Assembly: GCF_033958435.1 (NCBI RefSeq)
Contig: NC_134137.1
Coordinates: 121,246,001 to 121,310,000, forward strand
Direction: 5' to 3'
DNA length: 64,000 nt
Origin: Carettochelys insculpta
Taxonomy: Eukaryota; Chordata; Testudines; Carettochelyidae
The position numbers and the translations under genes are program-made. Of this stretch, positions 55,015 to 64,000 are shown in pieces. Below the pieces are notes generated by a model that saw only the letters and a program-made list of their open reading frames with translations, ran no database searches and was not told the DNA's origin. The first letter of the stretch is position 1. The number at the start of each line of letters is the position of its first letter.

Positions 55015-56764
55015 ACTTATCTTAGAAAGTGAAGAAGAGTACTAGGCAAGATGCTCTTCTAGATTTGATTTTGAGAAACAAGGAGGAAGAGGTTGAGAAT
55101 TTGAAAGTGGAAAGCAGCTTAGGTGAAAGTGATCATGAAATGGTACCATTCATGATTCTATGGAATATTAAGAGGGAGAAAAGCAAAATAAAGATAATGA
55201 AGTTCAAGAAGGCAGACACTACCGAACAGAGGGATTTGGTAGGCAGGATACCATGGGAAGCAAGTTTAAGAGGAAAAACAAGTGAAGACAATTGGCGCTT
55301 TTTCTCAGAGGCATTAAGGGCAAAAGAGCAAACTTATCCCGCTGAGCAGGAGAGATAGGGCGTATGGCAAAAGATGACATTGGCTTAACCAGGAGATTTC
55401 AAATGATTAAAAATGAAAAAAGAATCCTACAAAAAATGGAAATTAGGTCAAATCGCCAAGGATGAATATAAACAAACAACATGAGTACAGAGGGACAAAA
55501 TTAGAAAGGCCAAGCCACAAAATGAAATCAAACTAGTTGGAGACATAGCAGGCAACAAAAAAGCATTCTATACGCACATTAGAATGAAGGTGAAAACCAA
55601 CAACAGGAAAGACCCTTTACTCAATCTATAAAAAAAGGAAAATAAGGACAATCCAGGGAATTACTGGCAAGTCAGCTAAACTTCTGTACCTGAAAAGATA
55701 ATGGAGCACAAATAATTAAGCAATCAATTTGCAAACATCTATAAGAGATTAAGGTGATAAGTAAGAGTCAACATAGATTTTTCAAGAACACATCATGTTA
55801 AACCAACCAGATAGCTTTCTCTGACAGAGAGAACTTGTGAATAGGGGGAAGCAGTAGATGTGGTATGTCTAGCCTTCAGTAAGGCTTTTGATATGTCTTG
55901 CATGACCTTCTCAACAACAAATTAGGGAAATACAACCTAGAGGGAGCAGCTATAAAGCAAGTTCATAACTGGTTGGAAAACCATTCCCAGGGAGTAGTTA
56001 GCAGCGGTTCAGTGTCATGCTGGAGAAGCATGACAAGTGGGCTCCTTCTGGAACCAGCTCTGAGTCCAGTTCTGTTCAATATCTTCATCAGTGATTTAGA
56101 TAATCACATAAAGAATACATTTGTAAAGTTTGCGGATGATACTAAAGTGAGGGGTGTTGCAAGTGCTTTGGAGGAGAGGATTTTAATTCGAATTGATATG
56201 GACAAACTGGAGAAATGCTCTGAAGCAACTCAATAGAAGAAATGCAAAGTATTCCCCTTCAGTAGGAACAACCATTTGCACACTCACAAAGCAGAAACTG
56301 ACTGCCTAGGAAAGAGTACTGTAGATATGGGGGTTATAGTAGATCGCAAGCTAAATAGGACTCAACAGAGCAACATTGTTGCAAAAAACCCAAACATCAT
56401 TCTGGGACGCATCAGCGGAAGTGTTGTAATAAGGCATAAAAAGTCATTCTTCCACTCTACTCACTAATGCTTAGACCTCAGCTAGAGTATCGTGTCCTAT
56501 TGTGGGTGCCACATTTCAGGAAGGGTGTGTACAAACAGGAAAAAGCCCAGAGAAGAGCAACAAAAATGATTAAAGGTGCAGAATATATGACCTACGAGGG
56601 AAGATCAAAAGAATTAGGTTTGTTTAGTATGGAAAAGAGAAGACATACATTTAAAGGACATAAAGATTGTTACAAGGAGGAGGGACAAAAATCTTAACTA
56701 CTGAGGGTAGGACAAGGAGCAATGGGCTTACACTGCAGCAAGGGAGGTTTAGATTGGCTATTAG
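55015..56764 (+). pseudogene. CR1 LINE, long copy, part before the MITE
   Basis: It starts in the C-terminal part of the endonuclease (STRQDALLDLILRNKEEEVE, SLGESDHEMVPFMI). The reverse transcriptase follows: AAIKQVHNWLENHSQGVVSS, then LEPALSPVLFNIFISDLDNH and the catalytic FVKFADDTKV. Later come VDMGVIVDRKLNRTQQS, MLRPQLEYRVLLWVPHFRK and AQRRATKMIKGAEYMTYEGR, then GLTLQQGRFRLAIR. Many stops and frameshifts break it. It is the longest LINE in the window. Reading stops at ATT AGG, where the MITE at 56765 enters. Confidence 0.9.
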
Positions 56765-57193
56765 GGCTGTGTCTAGACTAGCCCCGAACTTAGAAGGGGA
56801 CATGATAATTAGGGTGTTGGGAGATTACTAATGAAGTGCTGTGGTGCATATGCAGCACTTCATTAGGCTAAATCTCCCCCACGGCAACTTCAAAGTGTGA
56901 CACTTCAAAGTGTCGGCTTGCGTGTAGCCGCGGTACTTCAAGGTGCCTGCACTACTCCAAAGTCCCTTTACTCAAAAGTTTGAAGTTGCCCAGGCACTTT
57001 GAAGTACTGGCGGGTGAGCTGCAGCTACACACAAGCCGACACTCCGAAGCTTCACACTTCAAAGTTGCCATGGGGTGGGGGAGGAACTTGCGTAATGCAG
57101 TGCTGGCTATGCACCACAGCACTTCGTGAGTAATCCCCCAACACCCTAATTACCATCATTCCTTTGAGGTTTGTGGCTAGTCTAGACACAGCC
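56765..57193. mobile_element. Harbinger-type foldback MITE inside a CR1
   Basis: The ends GGCTGTGTCTAGACTAGCC and GGCTAGTCTAGACACAGCC are a perfect 19-bp inverted repeat. TAG flanks both sides (56762-56764 and 57194-57196). Removing the element and one TAG restores the CR1 sequence ATTAGGGAAAAAACTTCC, close to the RLDIRKNFL codons seen in other CR1 copies. Its interior matches the 27842 element. Confidence 0.94.
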
Positions 57194-57395
57194 TAGGGAA
57201 AAAACTTCCTAACGGTCAGGGTGGTTAAACACTGGAATTAGTCGTCTAGGGCGATTGTGGAATCTCCATCACTGGGGTTTTTAAGAGCAGGGTAGACAAA
57301 CACATGTCCATCATGGTCTAGATGGTGCTTGGTACTGGCATGAGTGTACTAGATGAACTTCCAGTCCCATGGCTCCGAATGAAGTTTTTCACTAT
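57194..57395 (+). mobile_element. CR1 LINE, part after the MITE
   Basis: It resumes with AAAACTTCCTAACGGTCAGG and GTGGTTAAACACTGGAATTA (CR1 codons NFLTVRVVKHWN). It continues through CACTGGGGTTTTTAAGAGCA and GATGGTGCTTGGTACTGGCA to the degraded 3' end near 57395. Confidence 0.88.
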
Positions 57396-58884
57396 TAATA
57401 TATTTTAATTATGTTTAATTTTTCTTCACACATGTGCCTAGAGTTAAATTCAGGCATCGCTGCTCCCCTGTTGGAGTTGTTGACATGCATATTATGTAAT
57501 AAGCGACACAGGGAGCATTCAGAAAAGGCAACTCCTTATCCCATTATGTATACCTGTTGTGTCTTCAGCTTCTTCCTTTTTTTGTGGGGGGGGGGACACA
57601 TGGTTATAGAGAACCTTGAACTCAGGGCTCGCCAGGGACAAAGTCTTTCACAGTCACTCAGCCTGCTCTCAAGTCACTTAATTTGGGCCATCCTGAGGTT
57701 ACCTCAATTATCTACAGTCAGCTGGGGAAGCAGATTTTAGCAAATAGCAGAAGATGCTCCTGTGGCATTTGCTGTTGGTACAATGTCATCACAGCGAAAG
57801 AAGAGGCTGTGGTCTGCAGCCCTTATTCTCACAAATAGCCTCAATTCAATTCAAATTAAACTACAGCAGGACAGAACGCTCTGTCTCGTCTTCAGGGCAG
57901 ATACTCCTCGAGCACTGGTTTGAGCAGAGCAATGGGAGGAGGTCTGGCACAAATCCAAAGTTGTGACCCATTTCTAGGTCTGCACTAGAGTTTAATGCAA
58001 CAGAATAAAACGAAATGCTCCCCATAGCAGGGCGAACATATTGCTCGGAAGGCAGCTTTGTTCCAGCTTTGTTTGGCTCCTTCCCCTCTTTTCTCTAGGT
58101 TGCCACATCTCACAATCACCTCCACATTTGCTCAGGTGTCTGATAGATGAAGAATTAGAGTTATTTGCCTGTACCTCCGGGAGACCCTTCTTCACTTTTA
58201 AATCTTTGGTCTGTGCTTCCTCTAGGTTTTAAAGGAGATGGGACAGTTTGTAAGTGAAAGCAGAACAATCAGAAAGAGGCATTCTAGGCTTAATAAAGAC
58301 ATGTCTTCTGACCAGTTGCTCAGCTGGGTCTGCTGTGGTGCCACATTCTTCTTGGCCACAGTCGCCATCCTTATTTTCCTTTTTGTCATCATCCCCTTTC
58401 TTATCCAGCTCCACCTGGCTGCATGTAAACACACATGCATGGATTAGCAGACCACTGGGGTTGACCTAAAGCATTCAACTTACCAGCATTTCCTATTATA
58501 CACTAATGCCTCACACGGCACTGTCATTATGTTCCTGAAAACCTTTTTTTTAGCAGAATGATGTTTGGTGAATCCAAATTCCCCACAAGAATGAATGTGA
58601 ACAAAGGGAATTTTTTTCAGGAGACAAAATTCAATATCTACGTACACAGTAAAAGTTTAAAATGAGTTCAAACAATTCAACACTGTACACAAAGTTGACT
58701 GTGAAGTTTGGCTGAGGTGATGGAGTCTGAGGGTGGACTATTTCCCAGGGAACGCCATGCTATTAAATGACCAAATAGCACCTGGCTGAGCCCTGAAGGG
58801 CTAACGTGTTAATGTAGCCTCACATTCTAGAGGCAGCATAGACCGCGGCAGAAGGGAGGCAACACAGTAGACGCATGTCAGAAG
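57396..58884. other. No gene seen
   Basis: Short frames only. The 58238-58469 frames include a hydrophobic run but overlap frames on the other strand and have no recognisable homology. Confidence 0.45.
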
Positions 58885-59050
58885 TGCTTCCTGTAAGCTG
58901 AGCACCTGGGTGTCCTCTCACGACAGATTCAGTTTCAGGCGATTATCAGAGCACCCATGGCACGCACAGCCGGCAGCACACATTTCTATCGGGGGGGGGG
59001 GGTAACATCCACACATGCCTGGGCGCATGTAACATTTATTCCACCCGCGA
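58885..59050 (+). repeat. Dispersed repeat, copy 1 of a CCTGTAAGCTGAG family
   Basis: CTTCCTGTAAGCTGAGCACC, then CAGATTCAGTTTCAGG, a CAGAGCACCCATGGC block and CACACATGCCTGGGCGCATG share block order with 62090-62245. A G run lies at 58991-59002. I cannot name the family. Confidence 0.5.
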
Positions 59051-60575
59051 ATGAAAAATGTTAGCAGGAGCACCACACGGCAGTGGTAACAACCATTTCC
59101 CTGCAGAGACTGAACATGATGATGAACTCACATGAGCTCTCTGGGGTGCACCACTCTCCCCTCTGGACAGTATGTACCCAGCTGCGCAGTGCCAAGGGTG
59201 GGGTGGTGTACGCAGTGCCCCTTTCAGTACACGGATCCTGCTTCAAGTACACTGCCCTTGTAGGTAGGTAAATCAGGACGTCCAGGACTCTGTACCTTTG
59301 ATATCCTGCTTTGTGGTAATGGCATATGAAGGCGGGGGGGCTGTCCTGATATCAGAACCCTCTCCCCCTACCCCTGCACCCCACACAGCAAGCTGGAGGC
59401 TCTTGGGAAGAGCTCCAAGGCAGAGGGCAGGAGCAGTATGGCCGAGGGGGGTGAGGGGGTGAGGTGAATGGCAGCTGCATACCTTACAGGGAACTTGGGA
59501 GCGTTGATGGGGGAACGGGGGGCTGCCAGTGCACCCTGGTTCCAAGCTCCCATGAAGACAAGCTGGTTTCCAAGAAAACCCTGCAGCTAATGGATGAAGC
59601 AGGAGGCCAAATGACATGGTAAGGGCCAACTAAACCAGCACGTGCTCTAACAGAGAAGCAATGTAACAGCGCAGGAACGTGAAGTGGGATGACGTTAAGT
59701 GAGGCGTTACTGCGTTGCTACCTAGCACAATGGCCTAGTTCTCAGACGGGCTGAACACATTCAGCCTGCGGTGATTTCAATGGCTTTATGCTTTCAAATG
59801 TGCCGTAGAAAGCAACAGGTGTCACTGACTTTCAGGCAACTTACAGTGGGCTGTGAGCTGGCCAGGCAGGTGCTCACAGCCTGACTCCAGCTTGGGGACT
59901 GAGTCCCCTCCACCAGACCAGCCCCTGGACACTGTCTGCATTGTTTTCCTTTGCCTGGGCTCTGCGATCTTGCATCCTGAGAACAGAGGACTAGGCCACC
60001 CACGGTTTGGAAGCCAAGCTCCTGCTTCCAGTTTGCACCTACGTGGCCAGGTTCCGCGAGCACCACGGTATGCAATACGCTGGCCATTCACCACTGGCTG
60101 AACCAGACACGGCAGTGTGGCAAAGCGGCTCATTAGCTCTGCACACCTGGCGTGCCACCTGCACCTGCCCCACCACTTGGTGGGACAAGCACATGGTGGG
60201 AGAGGCGGGGGGGGGGCCCTCCTGTGGCCACTCCGGGCCATGGGGTGGCTCACGTGGAGCATCACAGCCCTGGTGAGTCACCAGCAGTTTGCTCGGGGGA
60301 GGGGTGCTGGGCTGGGGGTGGGGGGTTGCCTGGCTCGGGGGGTCTGGCACTTGGCTTAGAGGGTGGGCGGGGGCTATTGTTACGTTTGGTTTTGGACACC
60401 ACCGTACTAGCACCTTGCAGTGGCAAATCCGCTTCCTTCTCATTTTAATGATCAGTGGTTGCTTACCCATCTGCTGCCTCATTCCCTGTGCTCCCTTCTG
60501 AATTCCCAGCTTCTAAAAAGGAAAGAGCTCTTTCAGCAGGGGCCTTCAGGCACCAAAATAACATCTCTTAACCCA
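59051..60575. other. No gene seen; GC-rich patches
   Basis: Frames up to 147 codons overlap on both strands in the GC-rich parts (59273-59630 and 59800-60480). They look compositional and resemble no family. Confidence 0.45.
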
Positions 60576-60930
60576 AAGGTGACCATCCATCCCATATTTG
60601 GTGGGACGGTCCCGTATTTGGGACACCAAAAAGGCACCCCGACTTATTCTTTAAAAGGGACAAATTGTCCCGTATTTGGGTCCTCCCCCGCTGACCTCTT
60701 CCACCAGCAGCTGCTGTCTGGAGAGCAAGTAAGTCACTTCCCCGAGCCTCAGGGAAGTGGGGGGAGAGTGGCCGGATGCTGTGTCCCCACGGCTTCCCTG
60801 GGGCTTGGGGAGGGCTGGCAGCTGCCACCTCCTTCCCAGGTCCCCTGCGTTTGGTGGAGCTGGGAGGAGCTGCCCCTCCACCCGGTATCTCCCTGTCCCA
60901 AATACGGGACAGGGAGATATGGTCGCCCTA
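60576..60930. mobile_element. Inverted-repeat element with GGTGACCAT ends
   Basis: The left end AAGGTGACCATCCATCCCAT faces AGATATGGTCGCCCT on the right. GTCCCGTATTTGGGAC at 60610 and TGTCCCAAATACGGGACAGG at 60895 are inverted partners, and the unit occurs again at 60668. The outer motif (A/G)GGY(G/T)ACCAT is shared with the element at 50388. It has no coding capacity. Confidence 0.72.
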
Positions 60931-62087
60931 CTGAACCATGTCTAACTTCTGCCTACCTAAGGACATTTTTGACTTCCCATCTTTTGTCATTCTTGTAAGA
61001 ATTGCTGCTTTCTCTCTTCCCACCCCGACCATCTCTAGAGATGTCCACTGGCTTCCTATGTGCTTCCTTGCTGCCCCACTCCTGGACTTTTCAGGATGGC
61101 ACATGCCCCTGCTGTTGTTCGTGTCTGGGAGTGGAGTCTTCACGGGGCTGCTCTAGCGTGGGTAGGGGTTTGGCTACTTGAGCCCAAGTTGTACGCAGTG
61201 TCATGGCATTTCAGCTCTGCTCCGTCCTTGGTGGGAGCTGATAAGGTCAGTGATTCCAGACCAGCCCTTTTGACTCACATGACTGTGCCCTCTTGCTTTA
61301 AACTTTTTGGGACGACCTCTGCACTCCTGTTGGCTTACACCTAACATCAGAGATGGGATGATCCCAAAATGAAACCTGTGGTAAGCTGGTGCCAGGCCAG
61401 CAAAGACACTGGGGGAACCTCTGGTCAAGTATCCAAACCCTGACCCAAGCTTGAGCAGCAGGGTGAAGACACCAACTGAAAACACAAAGAGCAGCAGAGG
61501 CTGCTGCCATCCAGAAAAGCCATGGAATGGGGCAGGCGGTAAGGAAAAGGAAAGTGGGTGAAGACAGGATGAAAAATAGAAAGTTATGGAGAAAAAGAAA
61601 AGAACAGAGACAAGCAACAACACAGTGTTAAGGGGGCAAGTCCTCACTTTGTTCTGTCCGCACTTCTCTGGCAAAGAAAGTGGGTATTGAAGAAGGGTAA
61701 GGTACCACCCACATATCACAGCAGTAGCTGTGTCCGTCTAGTTCTTCCAGTGTAAACACTGTTCCCAATATTGGAACGAATAGAGACCAGTGTTGCTCCT
61801 CTGACACTGCATTACATTTTATCTTCTTCCATTGGAGCAGTTAGCCAGGAGTATGTTGGAGGTGTTGGCGGGGGGAGGGCAGGAAGGAGGGCAGTGAGAG
61901 GCTGGACTGGATTTAAAGTGTGGTAATTCTCGTGGCTTCTGCAGAAGACAAAGAGCCAGAATGTCTGGAACTCTTCTTGATATGGAAAAAAAACCCCAGC
62001 GATAATAAAGCTTGTCAGACACTGAATTCTAGGGTGACTGCACCCTGGGCAGTGTAAACTCCTAGTTGCTCTCTGTTCCTGGAGGCT
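60931..62087. other. No gene seen
   Basis: Anonymous sequence. The 172-codon minus-strand frame at 61201-61719 matches nothing I know and lacks supporting context. Confidence 0.45.
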
Positions 62088-62245
62088 TGTGGTCAGTGTT
62101 CCCTGTAAGCTGAGTGTTTGGGCAGCCACTGAGGAGAGATTCAGAGGCTGCCCAGCTAATTAGCAGAGCGCTCGCGGCCAACCACAATGGGAAGCATGTC
62201 TTTCTACTGTTGGTGCACATCCAGGCATGCCTTGGTGCACAAGAC
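62088..62245 (+). repeat. Dispersed repeat, copy 2 of a CCTGTAAGCTGAG family
   Basis: CAGTGTTCCCTGTAAGCTGA, GAGATTCAGAGGCTGCCC and GCAGAGCGCTCGCGGCC, followed by GGTGCACATCCAGGCATGCC, correspond block by block to 58885-59050. The CAGTGTTCCC start is hAT-like, but no right end was found. Confidence 0.5.
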
Positions 62246-62483
62246 AAAATGTGTCATGTCCATGGATGGAAAGGTGAGAGGAGACACTTCTTGTGGTTGG
62301 ATGTTGTTTTCTTTTGCATTTGCTTGTTGTTCTAAGGACACATTTCGTGCTCTTTGCTGTGGCAGACACAGAAGAGCATCTGCAATTTATTTGAGGACCT
62401 GTTGTGGTCACAGGTGAGGAGCCAGGCTTCTGAAGGTGTGGGACTTTGCCACCTCCCTGACAAAGAGCTTGGAGGAAGCTTTC
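62246..62483. other. No gene seen
   Basis: Short spacer before a CR1 fragment. Confidence 0.4.
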
Positions 62484-62690
62484 CTAGAGTCATGGAGTCC
62501 TAGGGCTGGAAGGGACCTCAGGAGTTAATTCAATCCAGCCCGCTGCTTCAAGCAGAACCAACCCCAAGTAAGTCATCCCAGCCAGGATCTTGTCAAGCCA
62601 GGACTTAAAAACCGCTAGGGATGGAGAATCCACCACCTCTCTAGGCAACGCATTCCAGTGCTTCACCACCCTCCTGGGGTTACTTATTAT
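62484..62690 (-). mobile_element. CR1 LINE 3'-end fragment
   Basis: The left edge carries the 3' end (AGAGTCATGGAGTCCTAGGG, CTGGAAGGGACCTCAGGAG). Minus-strand translation includes [20 protein letters not shown] and [15 protein letters not shown], the last block of the CR1 ORF. It is truncated to about 200 bp. Confidence 0.92.
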
Positions 62691-63790
62691 AGGTTTTAAA
62701 GGGAAGAGCAATCCAAGGAGAAGGAAAGTGACTGAGAGACTGTACAACTTCTAGTCTACGTGAATAATGCTGTCTTCCCTAACAGACAAAACTATTGCAC
62801 AACAGTGTCATTGAGATTGATCTCATCATCTCAGAGGCGTACATGCATCCATGTAAAATTAGCTGGGCTCATCTGAAGTTGCTTTGTGGTGTGGTTGTCG
62901 TGAAGGACCCTGTGCAAATACAATATTTTCTACAAGCAGGCAGATTTTTCTGGTAAATACAAACTGTAAGAGGAATGGCTGGTTCCATTTATTAAGAGGC
63001 AGCTACCTTTCTTTGGGCATATCCCCAGTTTCCAGTGTGCTTGGCAGAAGAGAACATCCTGATCTTGAGGCTAATTCTCTCTAATTTGGGCTATTTCATG
63101 TGACAGGAGAATTACAGATGCTTTTGTCAGGGAGGTGAGCTGTGATGAAACTATAGTGATAAAGCCATTTAAGTGACTGATATACTCTTAGTCAATAGTC
63201 AGATGATTAGTGGATACTGCAGCTGAAGAGGCTGGCAATTGTTGGTAGACTTCTGCATTTCAATAAGGTCACACAGACTAGTGTATGTAAAAAGAGGTCT
63301 TTGCCCTGAAGAAGGTAGCTGCTGCTAGCTGCAGTATTTAACTAGCATGAGGCTAGAAGCTGCTGGTGTTAAGCAAGTCTCAGTACCAGAATCCGGTGAA
63401 ATGGATCAAATTCAGATCTGTTGTTAACCAGGTGTAACTACACAGCTGAAGTCAGTGGCATTGCGTGTGCTTCCAGCAAAGATAACTCCTGACCATTGTG
63501 ATTGCAAGGCTTGTTTCCCAGATCCTCTCTTCCAATTAGGGAAATCTCAAGTCCAGTTATTGACAAGAGCCCAATGTCATCGGTGCAGGAACACAACTTT
63601 TGGGCAGGACTGCAAGGAGGAATGGTCATTAGGTTTCAATAAAGAAAACAAACAGTGCCCTCAATCTGTAAGGAGGCTTTGTCATTTGTGGATTTGCCTG
63701 GATGATGACCATCATGATGATGATGATAAAGAAGAGCAAAGCAAACTTTGTTAAAAGGTTGTAGAAATTCTGTTATTATGTGTCTTTTAT
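62691..63790. other. No gene seen; contains a (GAT)n run
   Basis: A 99-codon plus-strand frame at 63455-63754 ends in an acidic Asp/His run encoded by a GAT microsatellite (63702-63728). It resembles no known family. Confidence 0.45.
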
Positions 63791-63957
63791 CAGAGAGGTA
63801 GCCAAATTAGTCGGTATCTTCAAAAATGACAAGAAGTCCTGTGGCACCTTATAGACTAATAGATAGATAGACTCATGCATCTGATGAAGCGGGTCTTTGT
63901 GCACAAAAGCTTATGCTCCAAAATATCTGTTAGTCTATAAGGTGCCACAGGACTTCT
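63791..63957 (+). mobile_element. SINE-like hairpin retroposon
   Basis: It starts CAGAGAGGTAGCCAAATTAG, then AAGAAGTCCTGTGGCACCTT and ATAGACTAATAGATAGAT. After CTCATGCATCTGATGAAGCG the sequence returns inverted (AAAAGCTTATGCTCC, TTAGTCTATAAGGTGCCACA, GGACTTCT). The two outer arms pair over about 28 bases. It has the same organisation as the 44985 copy. The flanks are only loosely similar, so the duplication is uncertain. Confidence 0.84.
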
Positions 63958-64000
63958 ATGTCTTCTGTGTACTGTTCCCATTGTGAGCACATAGAACTGC

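Noticed and set aside
60007..60998. Overlapping frames of 80-192 codons
   Set aside because: They are GC-rich and overlap on both strands, and they cross the boundary of the inverted-repeat element at 60576-60930. No homology is recognised.
63455..63754. 99-codon frame ending in an Asp/His-rich run
   Set aside because: The acidic end comes from a GAT microsatellite, and the rest resembles no known protein.

Overview
This window looks like non-coding DNA from a sauropsid vertebrate, most likely a turtle. I infer that from its repeats: many 5'-truncated CR1 LINEs ending in the ATTCTATGATTCTATGA-type tail, many short inverted-repeat DNA transposons whose ends read GGCTGTGTCTACAC, TA-flanked elements starting CAGGTTGAACCTCTCTA, and SINE-like units containing CATAAGCTTTCGTGGG. 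I see no convincing host protein-coding gene, tRNA or rRNA. The longer open frames are all LINE or transposon remnants or low-complexity GC-rich repeats.

Layout. 0-9.7 kb: two copies of an unclassified repeat (1-269 and 6671-6909), a CR1, a MITE nested in another MITE (3.2-3.9 kb) and further MITEs. 9.7-20.9 kb: TA-flanked pogo/Tigger-like non-autonomous elements, an old CR1 reverse-transcriptase remnant, a small hAT element with an 8-bp target duplication, MIR-like fragments and a CR1 fragment. 22.6-24.6 kb: an RTE-like LINE split inside its reverse-transcriptase domain by a CpG-rich 710-bp PIF/Harbinger-type element. 26-30 kb: three more MITEs. 30.7-33.4 kb: a longer relative of the 710-bp element that carries remains of both Harbinger genes, a transposase C-terminus on the plus strand and a convergent Myb/trihelix DNA-binding protein gene on the minus strand with a visible intron. 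34-46 kb: SINE-like hairpin retroposons (two with clear target duplications), a hAT nested in another MITE, a three-part CR1 cluster in mixed orientations, and more MITEs. 46-64 kb: further CR1 copies, including a long one split by a MITE at 56.8-57.2 kb, hAT and pogo-like elements, and a final hairpin SINE at 63.8 kb.

The main theme is a two-component PIF/Harbinger system. The 2.7-kb relic encodes pieces of the transposase and of the Myb-like partner. The intact-ended 710-bp derivative shares its terminal region. A series of shorter MITEs carry the same outer terminal motif and, where readable, 3-bp target duplications. Several insertions can be verified within the window because the interrupted element resumes its sequence or reading frame after one copy of the duplication is removed.
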